Assembly (NCBI RefSeq): GCF_900582195.1
Contig: NZ_UTHA01000226.1
Span: 54,629-118,628 of the forward strand
Reading direction: 5' to 3'
Length of the DNA stretch: 64,000 nt
DNA from: Pseudomonas viridiflava
GTDB taxonomy: Bacteria > Pseudomonadota > Gammaproteobacteria > Pseudomonadales > Pseudomonadaceae
The translations under genes were made by a program, and so were the position numbers. Below, in pieces: positions 8,347-16,532 of the stretch (position 1 is the first letter of the stretch; every line of letters begins with the position of its first letter). The notes beneath the pieces were generated by a model that worked only from the letters and a program-made list of their open reading frames with translations, searched no databases and was not told the DNA's origin.

Positions 8347-9426
8347 ATGACCGCCATCCACATCAAATTCCCCGCCCTCACCCTCAAGGCCGGCCCGCGT
8401 GCCATGGCGCGCATTCGTGCGCAAGGCCTGAACGCTTCCGACGTCGGCACCCTGCCCGGCGCCGCCGGGGGGCCGAAGGCGCTGGGGATTCAGGGGCTGG
8501 ACCTGGCGTTGTTCGGCGAATGGCTGCCGAGCGCACCGCGTGAGCGCTCGCTGATCGGCGCTTCGGTCGGTTCCTGGCGCTTCGCCAGTGCCTGTCTGCC
8601 GGACGCCGCCGAAGGTATCCGCCGTCTCGGCCATCTGTACGCCGAGCAGAACTTCAACAAAGGCGTGACCATGGCCGAGATCAGTCAGAGCTCGCAGCGC
8701 ATGCTCAACGACCTGCTCGACGGGCGCGATGCGAGCATCCTCGACAACGCCCACTACCGCCTGAACATCATGGTGGTGAAAAGTCAGGGCCGTCTGGCTG
8801 ATGACCATCGCGGTCGTCTCGGTCTGGCGCTGGGTTCGGTGATTGCCGACAACCTGCGCGGTCGCGCGCGGCTGTCGCGGCACTTCGAACGGCTGATCAT
8901 CCACGACCCGCGCCTCGCCCCGCCGGTGAATGCGCTGAACGATTTCCCCTCACGCTTCGTCGCCCTGAATGCCGATAATCTGCGTCAGGCCCTGCTCGCA
9001 TCGGGTTCGATCCCGATGGTCATGCAAGGCGTGCGCGACCTGCCCGGCGCCGGCGCTGGCACCTTCCGCGATGGCGGTCTGCTCGACTATCACCTCGACC
9101 TGCCCTACAGCGGCGACGGCATCGTGCTCTATCCGCACTTCACTGATCGAGTGATTCCCGGCTGGTTCGACAAGACCCTGCCATGGCGCAAGGCTTCGGT
9201 GGAGCGCTTGCAGGACGTGCTGTTACTCGCGCCGTCGAAGGAATATCTGGCGCGCCTGCCCTACGGCAAATTGCCTGACCGCAACGACTTCAAACGCTTT
9301 ATGGGCGATGCGCCGGGCCGGCAGAAATACTGGCACGCAGCGATGGACGAGAGCCGTCGCCTCGGCGATGAGTTCCTTGAACTGACTGCCAATGGTCGCC
9401 TCGCCGAGCGCTTGCTGACCCTTTAG
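8347..9426 (+). CDS. Patatin-like phospholipase family protein
   Basis: A 359-residue protein. The ATG at 8347 is preferred over an upstream TTG because the family core begins right after it. A patatin-like Ser-Asp dyad is visible: glycine-rich oxyanion segment LPGAAGGPKALG (about 36-47), nucleophile in GASVGSW (Ser about 73), and Asp in FRDGGLLDYH (about 240). No signal peptide or membrane segment is evident, so it is probably cytoplasmic or peripheral. Predicted activity is hydrolysis of acyl esters in lipids; the substrate is unknown. It is a single gene between the PepSY operon and queD. Confidence 0.75.
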   Translation: MTAIHIKFPALTLKAGPRAMARIRAQGLNASDVGTLPGAAGGPKALGIQGLDLALFGEWLPSAPRERSLIGASVGSWRFASACLPDAAEGIRRLGHLYAEQNFNKGVTMAEISQSSQRMLNDLLDGRDASILDNAHYRLNIMVVKSQGRLADDHRGRLGLALGSVIADNLRGRARLSRHFERLIIHDPRLAPPVNALNDFPSRFVALNADNLRQALLASGSIPMVMQGVRDLPGAGAGTFRDGGLLDYHLDLPYSGDGIVLYPHFTDRVIPGWFDKTLPWRKASVERLQDVLLLAPSKEYLARLPYGKLPDRNDFKRFMGDAPGRQKYWHAAMDESRRLGDEFLELTANGRLAERLLTL

Positions 9427-9511
9427 TCAGCACGGCCAAACACAAGCTGGTAAACTCGCCGCCTGCCCGAATCGCTGCGGCGAACGCCATCTGAACAGAG
9501 CTGAAAATACC

Positions 9512-9868
9512 GTGGAAATCTTCAAAGAGTTTACTTTCGAATCCGCCCACCGCCTGCCGCACGTCCCGGACGGCCACAAGTGCGGGCGTCTGCACGGTCA
9601 CTCGTTCAAAGTGGCGCTTCACCTCAGCGGCGACCTCGATCCGCACACTGGCTGGATCCGCGATTTCTCAGAAATCAAAGATAAATTCAAGCCGTTGTAC
9701 AACCGTCTGGATCACAACTACCTGAACGATATTCCCGGCCTGGAAAACCCGACCAGTGAAGTGCTGGCCAAATACATCTGGAATGAAATGAAGCCGTTGT
9801 TGCCGGAACTGAGCGCGATCCGTATTCACGAGACCTGCACCAGCGGTTGCATCTATCGCGGTGAGTAA
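9512..9868 (+). CDS. queD: 6-carboxy-5,6,7,8-tetrahydropterin synthase QueD
   Basis: A 118-residue enzyme of the PTPS/QueD family that converts 7,8-dihydroneopterin triphosphate to 6-carboxytetrahydropterin in queuosine/7-deazaguanine synthesis. The likely start is GTG at 9512. The zinc ligands His13, His28 and His30 (SAHRL, LHGHSF), the catalytic Cys24 (GHKCGRLHGH) and the C-terminal ETCTSGCIYRG signature are present. Length is normal for the family. By synteny it corresponds to PA2666. Confidence 0.93.
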   Translation: MEIFKEFTFESAHRLPHVPDGHKCGRLHGHSFKVALHLSGDLDPHTGWIRDFSEIKDKFKPLYNRLDHNYLNDIPGLENPTSEVLAKYIWNEMKPLLPELSAIRIHETCTSGCIYRGE

Positions 9869-9893
9869 TCCGATCCAGAAATCACTGCATAAC

Positions 9894-9988
9894 CCTGTGG
9901 GAGCGAGCTTGCTCGCGAATGCGGTTTGCCAGTGAAATAAATATTGACTGACACAATGCCTTCGCGAGCAAGCTCGCTCCCACAGGGA
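9894..9988. repeat. REPIN downstream of queD
   Basis: Inverted pair of GTGGGAGCGAGC-type REP palindromes, arms near 9894-9920 and 9960-9988. Confidence 0.93.
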
Positions 9989-10012
9989 TAGGCGGCGTGT
10001 CAGTGAATGAAT

Positions 10013-10036
10013 AAACAGCCTTCACGGCTGTTTTTT
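10013..10036 (+). terminator. Rho-independent terminator after queD
   Basis: A stem AAACAGCC / GGCTGTTT with a 5-nt loop is followed by a T run (10030-10037), immediately after the REPIN. It would stop transcription of queD before the alpha/beta hydrolase gene. Confidence 0.85.
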
Positions 10037-10080
10037 TACGCCTATGCTTTTTGGCTCCCACCCGCCAAGAGGACAGGCCG

Positions 10081-10893
10081 ATGACAGACTGGCCGCTGGA
10101 TCAGGTCTTTGACTTCAACGGGCACCACATTCGTTACGCCGTACACGGCGACGGCCCGCCGCTTGTGTTCGTGCATGGCACGCCGTTTTCGTCATATGTG
10201 TGGCACCGAATCGCGCCGCACTTTTTCGCCACGCATCGTGTGCATTACTTCGATCTGCTGGGTTATGGCCGCTCCGGGCAACCGGACGCCGATGTCTCCC
10301 TCGGTGTGCAGAACCAACTGCTGGCGCAACTGCTCGATCACTGGAATCTAAAGTGCCCTGACGTCGTCGCCCACGACTTCGGCGGCGCCACCGTGCTGCG
10401 TGCACATCTGCTCAACGGCAAGGATTACCGCAGCCTGACCCTGATCGATCCGGTGGCATTGTCGCCCTGGGGCTCGCCCTTCGTACAACATGTGCGTCAA
10501 CATGAAGCGGCCTTCAGCGGCCTGCCCGACTACATCCAGCGCGCCATCGTGCCGACCTATATTCGCGGGGCGATTCACCGCGAGATTACCGACGAGGAAC
10601 TGGCGCCCTACGTGCAACCGTGGCTCGGCGACCCCAGGCAAGCGGCGTTCTATCGGCAGATTGCGCAGATGGACGAGCGCTATACCCGTGAAGCAGAAAG
10701 CCTGTACCCGACGATCCGCTGTCCGGTGCAGATTCTCTGGGGCGAAGACGATCAGTGGATTCCCATCGAACGTGGCCATGCGTTACATCAGATGATCCCG
10801 GGATCACAATTCCACCCGATTCCCAACGCTGGCCACCTCGTCCAGGAAGACGCCCCCGAAGCCATCGTCGCCGCCCTGCTGCGCTTTCTCTGA
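10081..10893 (+). CDS. Alpha/beta hydrolase with Asp nucleophile (haloalkane dehalogenase/epoxide hydrolase type)
   Basis: A 270-residue soluble hydrolase; the start ATG at 10081 follows an AGAGGA ribosome site. The oxyanion motif HGTP (about 32-35) and the nucleophile elbow VVAHDFGGAT put Asp at about 99 where lipases have Ser. This is the arrangement of haloalkane dehalogenases and epoxide hydrolases. The acid is probably in LWGEDDQWIP and the His in NAGHLVQEDAPE (about 252). A cap domain lies between about 125 and 210. The natural substrate cannot be read from the sequence. The gene stands alone between a terminator and a repeat cluster. Confidence 0.82.
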   Translation: MTDWPLDQVFDFNGHHIRYAVHGDGPPLVFVHGTPFSSYVWHRIAPHFFATHRVHYFDLLGYGRSGQPDADVSLGVQNQLLAQLLDHWNLKCPDVVAHDFGGATVLRAHLLNGKDYRSLTLIDPVALSPWGSPFVQHVRQHEAAFSGLPDYIQRAIVPTYIRGAIHREITDEELAPYVQPWLGDPRQAAFYRQIAQMDERYTREAESLYPTIRCPVQILWGEDDQWIPIERGHALHQMIPGSQFHPIPNAGHLVQEDAPEAIVAALLRFL

Positions 10894-10918
10894 CAGATCC
10901 TAAATGCCCTTGACACCG

Positions 10919-11028
10919 ATCGTTCCCACGCTCTGCGTGGGAATGCCTCAACGGACGCTCCGCGTTCGGCTTTGGAGTGGGACGCGGAGCGTCCCGGGCT
11001 GCATTCCCACGCACAGCGTGGGAACGAT
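10919..11028. repeat. Second-type intergenic palindrome (GATCGTTCCCACGC family)
   Basis: The outer arms ATCGTTCCCACGCTCTGCGT and ACGCACAGCGTGGGAACGAT face each other and enclose a second inverted pair (GGACGCTCCGCG / CGCGGAGCGTCC). It is a Pseudomonas repeat family distinct from the GTGGGAGCGAGC REPs and is seen again at 16434-16531. Confidence 0.88.
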
Positions 11029-11039
11029 CTACACAGAAC

Positions 11040-11068
11040 GCCTTCGCGAGCAGGCTCGCTCCCACATT
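11040..11068. repeat. Solitary REP element
   Basis: A single GTGGGAGCGAGC-type palindrome (CGCGAGCAGGCTCGCTCCCA) without a partner arm, directly downstream of the second-type repeat. With that repeat it fills most of the 310-bp gap before codB. Confidence 0.85.
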
Positions 11069-11147
11069 GGGCTTGGGTGTATTCAGGTGCACCGCTTTCG
11101 CGCCAACCTACACGGCTCGTCTATATATAACCCGCGCCATCCAGCAT

Positions 11148-11164
11148 TTGGCACGACCACTGCA
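11148..11164 (+). promoter_or_regulatory. Sigma-54 type -24/-12 promoter of codBA
   Basis: TTGGCACGACCACTGCA matches the sigma-54 consensus YTGGCACGRNNNTTGCW with one mismatch and the exact 12-bp GG-to-GC spacing. It lies about 40 bp upstream of the codB start, as expected for nitrogen-controlled pyrimidine salvage. An NtrC-type enhancer was not identified. Confidence 0.8.
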
Positions 11165-11204
11165 ACCCTCCTCGCGTCTCCTCCATTCCTGCAAGGACCG
11201 CCCC

Positions 11205-12476
11205 ATGACGCAGAACGATCCCGGCAATGATTACCCCCTCAGCGAAGTCCCGATGCATGCGCGTAAAGGCCTGGCCTCGACGGCCATGGTGTTACTGGGC
11301 TTCACGTTTTTCACCGCGACCATGTTCGCCGGCGGCAAGCTCGGTGTGGCGTTCAGCTTCGGCGAGATGATGGCGGTGATCATCATCGGCAATCTGCTGC
11401 TCGGTCTGTATGCGGCGGGCCTCGGCTATATCGCCTTCAAAAGCGGCCTCAATTCGGTGTTGATGGGCCGCTTCTGCTTCGGCGAAGTCGGCAGCAAGCT
11501 CAGCGACCTGATTCTCGGTTTCACCCAGATCGGCTGGTACGCCTGGGGCACCGCGACCGCTGCCGTGGTAATCGGCAAATACTTCAATCTCGACGAAGGC
11601 ACGGTGCTTGGCCTGATGGTGTTGTTCGGTCTGCTGTTCTGCGCCACGGCCTACGTCGGTTATCGCGGGCTGGAAATCCTCTCCTACATCGCCGTGCCAG
11701 CGATGATGTTGCTGCTGATGCTGTCGATGTGGGTGGCGACGGTGAAAGTCGGCGGTTTGGAAGGCTTGCTCAGCGTCGTGCCGACGGGTTCGCTGGACTG
11801 GTCGACGGCGATCACTCTGGTGTTCGGCACCTTCGTCAGTGGCGCAACGCAAGCGACCAACTGGACGCGCTTCTCGCGCTCGGCGCGGGTGGCGGTGCTG
11901 GCCAGCCTGATCGGTTTCTTCATCGGCAATGGCCTGATGGTATTGATCGGCGCGTACGGCGCCATCGTTTATCAACAGCCGGACGTGGTTGAAGTGCTGC
12001 TGTTGCAAGGTTTCGCAATGGCCGCGATGGCGATGTTGTTGCTGAATATCTGGAGTACTCAGGACAACACCATCTACAACTTCGCCGTCGCCGGATGCAA
12101 TTTGCTGCGCACCGGTCGACGCAAAACCGTGACCCTCGCTGGTGCGGTGATTGGCACCCTGCTCGCCCTGCTGGGCATGTACGACATGCTGGTGCCGTAT
12201 CTGATTCTGCTCGGCACGGTGATTCCGCCGATTGGCGGGGTGATCATGGCGGACTTTTTCTTCCGTTGGCGCGGGCGTTACCCGCGTCTGGCCGACGCAC
12301 GGTTGCCGGCGTTCAACTGGCCGGGACTCGGGGCTTATGCGGTCGGCACCATCGCCGCGTTCAGCTCGCCATGGGTCGCGCCGCTGGTAGGCATCGCCGC
12401 TGCCGCGTTAACGTATGTCATCGTCACCGGCGCGCTCGGCGCTCGCAGCGCGACCGCGCCACTACAAGACCTATAA
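11205..12476 (+). CDS. codB: Cytosine permease CodB
   Basis: A 423-residue NCS1-family inner-membrane symporter; ATG at 11205. About 12 membrane segments are visible, with the family's N-terminal VPMHARKGLASTAMVLLGF region and the AGFTQIGWYAWG-like segment in helix 3. It imports cytosine for the deaminase encoded 15 bp downstream. The pair reads as one operon driven by the sigma-54 promoter, so cytosine is probably used as a nitrogen source. Confidence 0.9.
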   Translation: MTQNDPGNDYPLSEVPMHARKGLASTAMVLLGFTFFTATMFAGGKLGVAFSFGEMMAVIIIGNLLLGLYAAGLGYIAFKSGLNSVLMGRFCFGEVGSKLSDLILGFTQIGWYAWGTATAAVVIGKYFNLDEGTVLGLMVLFGLLFCATAYVGYRGLEILSYIAVPAMMLLLMLSMWVATVKVGGLEGLLSVVPTGSLDWSTAITLVFGTFVSGATQATNWTRFSRSARVAVLASLIGFFIGNGLMVLIGAYGAIVYQQPDVVEVLLLQGFAMAAMAMLLLNIWSTQDNTIYNFAVAGCNLLRTGRRKTVTLAGAVIGTLLALLGMYDMLVPYLILLGTVIPPIGGVIMADFFFRWRGRYPRLADARLPAFNWPGLGAYAVGTIAAFSSPWVAPLVGIAAAALTYVIVTGALGARSATAPLQDL

Positions 12477-12491
12477 AAAAGGATTCGCCTG

Positions 12492-13739
12492 ATGCACATC
12501 ATCAATGCCCGTTTGCGCAACCAGGAAGGTTTGCACGAATTGCACCTCGAAGACGGCCTGATCCGCAGCATCGCCCGGCAGACCGAAGCGCCGACCCTCG
12601 GCCCGGATGACCTCGACGCCGGCGGCAATCTGGTGGTGCCGCCCTTCGTCGAGCCACACATTCACCTCGACGCCACCCTCACCGCCGGCGAGCCGCGCTG
12701 GAACATGAGCGGCACGCTGTTCGAAGGCATCGAATGCTGGGGCGAGCGCAAGGTCACCATCACCGAAGAAGACACCAAGACCCGCGCCAAGAAAACCATT
12801 CAGGCCCTGGCGGCGCACGGCATTCAACACGTGCGCACCCACGTCGACGTCACCGACCCGCAACTCACGGCACTCAAAGCCATGCTCGAAGTGCGCGAGG
12901 AAAGCCGTCACCTGATCGATCTGCAAATCGTCGCGTTTCCGCAGGAAGGCATCGAGTCATTCCGCAATGGCCGCGAGCTGATGGAAGAAGCGATCCGCAT
13001 GGGCGCCGATGTTGTTGGCGGGATTCCGCATTTCGAGTACACCCGCGATCAGGGCGTCAGTTCGGTGAAGTTCCTGATGGACCTGGCCGAGCGCACCGGT
13101 TGCCTCGTCGACGTGCATTGCGACGAGACCGACGATCCGCATTCACGCTTCCTCGAAGTGCTCGCCGAAGAAGCGCGCAGCCGCGACATGGGCGCCCTCG
13201 TCACCGCTAGCCACACCACGGCGATGGGTTCGTACGACAACGCCTACTGCGCGAAACTGTTCCGCTTGCTCGGTCATTCCGGAATCAGTTTTGTCTCCTG
13301 CCCTACCGAAAGCATTCACCTGCAAGGGCGCTTCGACAACTTCCCGAAACGCCGTGGCGTGACTCGTGTAAATGAATTGCTCGAAGCCGGGATGAACGTG
13401 TGTTTCGGCCAGGATTCGATCGTCGATCCGTGGTATCCGCTGGGCAACGGCAACATCCTCCGAGTGCTCGAAGCCGGGCTGCACATCTGCCACATGCTCG
13501 GTTACCGCAACCTGCAAAGTGCGCTGGATCTGGTCACCGACAACAGCGCCAAAGCCATGCACCTGGGTGAGCGATATGGCCTGGAACAAGGGCGTCCGGC
13601 GAATCTGTTGATTCTGTCGGCGGACAGCGATTACGAGGTGATCCGCAGTCAGGGCTTGCCGTTGTATTCGATTCGCGGCGGCAGGGTGTTGATGAAGCGG
13701 CAGATGCCGGTGGTGGAGTTCAGTACCGCGCTGAGCTGA
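12492..13739 (+). CDS. codA: Cytosine deaminase CodA
   Basis: A 415-residue amidohydrolase that deaminates cytosine to uracil and ammonia. The ATG at 12492 follows AAAAAAGGA. Metal-binding and catalytic motifs are in place: PHIHLDATLTAGEPRWN (HxH, about 55-58), VDVHCDETDD, TASHTTAMGSYDN and FGQDSIVDPWYPLGNGN. Length and motif order match E. coli CodA. It is the second gene of the codBA operon. Confidence 0.93.
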   Translation: MHIINARLRNQEGLHELHLEDGLIRSIARQTEAPTLGPDDLDAGGNLVVPPFVEPHIHLDATLTAGEPRWNMSGTLFEGIECWGERKVTITEEDTKTRAKKTIQALAAHGIQHVRTHVDVTDPQLTALKAMLEVREESRHLIDLQIVAFPQEGIESFRNGRELMEEAIRMGADVVGGIPHFEYTRDQGVSSVKFLMDLAERTGCLVDVHCDETDDPHSRFLEVLAEEARSRDMGALVTASHTTAMGSYDNAYCAKLFRLLGHSGISFVSCPTESIHLQGRFDNFPKRRGVTRVNELLEAGMNVCFGQDSIVDPWYPLGNGNILRVLEAGLHICHMLGYRNLQSALDLVTDNSAKAMHLGERYGLEQGRPANLLILSADSDYEVIRSQGLPLYSIRGGRVLMKRQMPVVEFSTALS

Positions 13740-13759
13740 GAGGCGCACCGTCAATTCAA

Positions 13760-13850
13760 TGTGGGAGCGAGCCTGCTCGCGAAGAGGTTGGCACATCCGG
13801 CATCATCGCCTCAGACATACCGCTTTCGCGAGCAGGCTCGCTCCCACAGG
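13760..13850. repeat. REPIN downstream of codA
   Basis: Inverted pair of GTGGGAGCGAGC-type REP palindromes (13760-13785 and 13820-13850), between codA and the converging DapF-like gene. Confidence 0.93.
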
Positions 13851-13927
13851 TTCGGTGTTTGAACATGATATTTGTGTACACACAAAACCCTTGGGAGCCT
13901 GGCTTGCCAGCGATGACGCCAGCGAAT

Positions 13928-14908
13928 TCAGCCCATCAACCGTGCCGTACCGAACAATCTGACCCTCAGCAATTCACCGCCTGCTTCTTCCAGCCAAATC
14001 GGCGCCGTGCCGCCGGGCATGACCACCTGCACTTCTCCCGCCACAACCCAACCCACTCGCCACGCCGCCGATGCCACTGCACTGGCGCTGGTGCCGGAAG
14101 ATGCGGTCGGCCCTTCACCGCGCTCGAACACTCGGGCAAGGATTCTGTGCGGTGACTCCAGCACCGCCCATTGCAGATTCACCCCCGCCGGGCAGGGTTC
14201 TCCCGCGCCGGTCGGCATGGCGTAGGCAATTTCGGTCAGGCCTTTGTTCAGTGGCGATTCGCGCATCTGTTCATTGCCAGGCAAAGCCGCACTGTCACTC
14301 AGCAAGGTCACGCAATGCGGATTGCCGATGCGCACAAACTGGCTGTGTGACCATGCCGGATCGAGTGTCGCCAGTGGTTTTACCTGACTCACGTCATGTC
14401 CGTTGAAGTCGACGCTTTCCACGTTCTGCGCAGCCACTGCGCGAGGCCCGAAATCGGGTTGCCCCAGGTCAAGCCAGAAACCTTGAACGCCTTCGACTTC
14501 AGCCGGTTTCACCGAGGTCTCGACGGCGTCACCCTTGTCGTGATGCACGCGCAGCAACGCACCTTCGTCGGGCATCAAGCCTTGCTCGGTCAGCGCCTGC
14601 GAGAAAATCGTCAGGCCATTGCCACTGCGCTCGGCTAGTGTGCCGTCGGTGTTGACGATCAATACGTCAAACGGCGGCGACGTCTGGAACGGGCCGATCA
14701 GCAGGCCGTCGCTACGGTGGGTTTTGCTGTTCACCGGACGTTGGTCTTCGGGCCAGTCACAGCAAAGTTTGATTGCTGCTTCGCTCCACGACTGACGCGA
14801 AGAGGCGCATTCGGTGGCGCTGGCGGGCAAGGCAATGCCCGCGTCGCGCAGTGCCTGCGGCGCAGTCACCCCGTAAATATTGCCCCTTGCATCGTAAAAC
14901 TGCGTCAT
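13928..14908 (-). CDS. Diaminopimelate epimerase-fold protein lacking both catalytic cysteines
   Basis: A 326-residue DapF-family protein; the chosen ATG (complement of 14906-14908) gives the family start MTQFYDARGN. DapF landmarks align: NTDGTLAERSGNG where DapF has MCGNG (Ser at about 95), GNPHCV (about 195-200), and RGEGPTASSGTSAS where DapF has GETLACGTGAC (Ser at about 271). Both Cys acid/base residues of DAP epimerase are thus Ser, so a normal two-base epimerase reaction is unlikely. No lys operon genes are adjacent. It may be a divergent isomerase, a binding protein or a pseudoenzyme. Confidence 0.78.
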   Translation of the reverse strand: MTQFYDARGNIYGVTAPQALRDAGIALPASATECASSRQSWSEAAIKLCCDWPEDQRPVNSKTHRSDGLLIGPFQTSPPFDVLIVNTDGTLAERSGNGLTIFSQALTEQGLMPDEGALLRVHHDKGDAVETSVKPAEVEGVQGFWLDLGQPDFGPRAVAAQNVESVDFNGHDVSQVKPLATLDPAWSHSQFVRIGNPHCVTLLSDSAALPGNEQMRESPLNKGLTEIAYAMPTGAGEPCPAGVNLQWAVLESPHRILARVFERGEGPTASSGTSASAVASAAWRVGWVVAGEVQVVMPGGTAPIWLEEAGGELLRVRLFGTARLMG

Positions 14909-14958
14909 CAGTGTTTGTCCCTGTTGCCGAAGAAGGCCACTGTAAAACGCAATCCCTT

Positions 14959-15049
14959 GTGGGAGCGAGCTTGCTCGCGAATGCAGTGTGTCAGCCGATA
15001 TTTTCTTTATCTGCCACACCGCCTTCGCGAGCAAGCTCGCTCCCACAGG
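14959..15049. repeat. REPIN
   Basis: Inverted pair of GTGGGAGCGAGC-type REP palindromes, the first of two adjacent REPINs. Confidence 0.93.
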
Positions 15050-15091
15050 AATCGGTGCATGACCGCTGATTAGTAAGCCCACTCCTTTCAA

Positions 15092-15183
15092 TGTGGGAGC
15101 GAGCTTGCTCGCGAAAGCGGTGGGTCAGTCGATATATTTTGAACTGACACTGCGCCTTCGCGAGCAGGCGCGCTCCCACAGGG
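15092..15183. repeat. REPIN
   Basis: Second adjacent REPIN, 42 bp from the previous one; the right arm carries a GCAGGCGCGCTCCC variant. Confidence 0.93.
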
Positions 15184-15280
15184 TAGGATGTCGGCTGTAC
15201 TGCCTCGAATGATGGGCGATCGAACCTCGTCGCCGTATCACTGTCCTTCGGGGACGCGAAGTTTTTTGCCAAGGATCGAT

Positions 15281-16432
15281 ATGACCAGCCTCAACCCCCA
15301 AGACACTTTCGTCCCCGGACGCCTGCAACAGATGTCCACGCGCATCGCCTTTTTCATCGCCGGACTCGGCATCGCCGCGTGGGCGCCTTTGGTGCCGTAC
15401 GCCAAGGCACGCGCCGGGCTGGATGAGGGCACGTTGGGGTTGTTGCTGTTGTGCCTCGGCGTCGGTTCGATTCTGGCGATGCCGCTGGCGGGGATTCTGG
15501 CCACACGCTTCGGCTGCCGGCGTGTCGCCACCGGTGGCACACTGTTGATCTGCGCGGCGCTGCCATTGCTGGCCACGGTGTCGTCGATACCGGCGCTGAT
15601 CGCCACGCTGTTCATGTTCGGCGCCGGCCTGGGCACGGTGGATTCGACGGTGAACCTGCAAGCGGTGATTGTCGAACGCGCCAGCGGCAAGAACATGATG
15701 TCGGGCTTTCACGGTTTGTTCAGTCTGGGCGGGATCGTCGGCGCAGCGGGTGTCAGCGCCCTGCTCGGCCTTGGTTTGACGCCACTGGCCGCGATGCTGG
15801 TGGTGGTCGTCGTGTTGATCGCGGCATTGTTCAAATGCGTGCCGCACATGTTGCCCTACGGCAGTGAAAGCTCGGGACCGGCATTCGCCATCCCCCACGG
15901 CATCGTGCTGTTTATCGGCGGCATGTGCTTCATCGTCTTTCTCACCGAAGGCGCGGCGCTGGACTGGAGTGCGGTGTTTCTGGCGCAGGAACGCGGGATC
16001 GACACGGCGTACGCAGGGCTGGGTTATGCGGCGTTTGCATTGACCATGACGGCCGGACGTTTGATGGGTGACCGGATTGTTCGGACTGTCGGTGCAACCC
16101 GGATCATTTTGTTTGGTGGTCTGTTGGCAGCTGCTGGCCTGTTTCTGGCGACATTCGCGCCGAGCTGGGAAGCGGCATTGGTCGGTTACGCACTGGTCGG
16201 TGCGGGTTGTTCGAACATCGTGCCAGTGCTGTACACGGCAGTGGGCAAGCAGACGGTGATGCCGGAGAGCATCGCCGTGCCGGCGATTACCACGCTCGGT
16301 TATGCAGGGATTCTGGCGGGACCGGCGGTGATCGGCTTTGTCGCCCATGCCAGCAGTTTGAGTTTTGCCTTTGGCTTGATGGCGGTGCTGCTGGTTGCAG
16401 TAGCCATCGGCGGTAAAGTCCTGAAGGTATGA
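15281..16432 (+). CDS. MFS transporter (YbjJ-like)
   Basis: A 383-residue, 12-helix major facilitator protein; ATG at 15281 after AAGGATCGAT. The first helix contains FFIAGLGIAAWAPLVPYAK, and the cytoplasmic loop 2-3 motif is GILATRFGCRR. The architecture resembles E. coli YbjJ and related small MFS carriers of unknown substrate. The gene is divergent from the DapF-like gene across two REPINs and converges on the fec-like locus. Confidence 0.8.
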   Translation: MTSLNPQDTFVPGRLQQMSTRIAFFIAGLGIAAWAPLVPYAKARAGLDEGTLGLLLLCLGVGSILAMPLAGILATRFGCRRVATGGTLLICAALPLLATVSSIPALIATLFMFGAGLGTVDSTVNLQAVIVERASGKNMMSGFHGLFSLGGIVGAAGVSALLGLGLTPLAAMLVVVVVLIAALFKCVPHMLPYGSESSGPAFAIPHGIVLFIGGMCFIVFLTEGAALDWSAVFLAQERGIDTAYAGLGYAAFALTMTAGRLMGDRIVRTVGATRIILFGGLLAAAGLFLATFAPSWEAALVGYALVGAGCSNIVPVLYTAVGKQTVMPESIAVPAITTLGYAGILAGPAVIGFVAHASSLSFAFGLMAVLLVAVAIGGKVLKV

Positions 16433-16433
16433 G

Positions 16434-16531
16434 ATCGTTCCCACGCTCTGCGTGGGAATGCCTCAATGGACGCTTCGCGGGGACGCAGAGCGTCCCGGGC
16501 TGCATTCCCACGCAGAGCGTGGGAACGATCA
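16434..16531. repeat. Second-type intergenic palindrome (GATCGTTCCCACGC family)
   Basis: GATCGTTCCCACGCTCTGCG and its inverse enclose a shorter inner inverted pair. It is the same family as at 10919-11028 and separates the convergent MFS and TonB-receptor genes. Confidence 0.9.
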
Positions 16532-16532
16532 G

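Larger units (their letters stand above)
14909..15280. other. Gene-free gap of about 370 bp holding two REPINs
   Basis: The space between the divergent DapF-like and MFS genes is largely occupied by two REPINs (14959-15049 and 15092-15183). The remainder (15184-15280) should hold the MFS promoter. No small gene or RNA was recognised. Confidence 0.7.
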
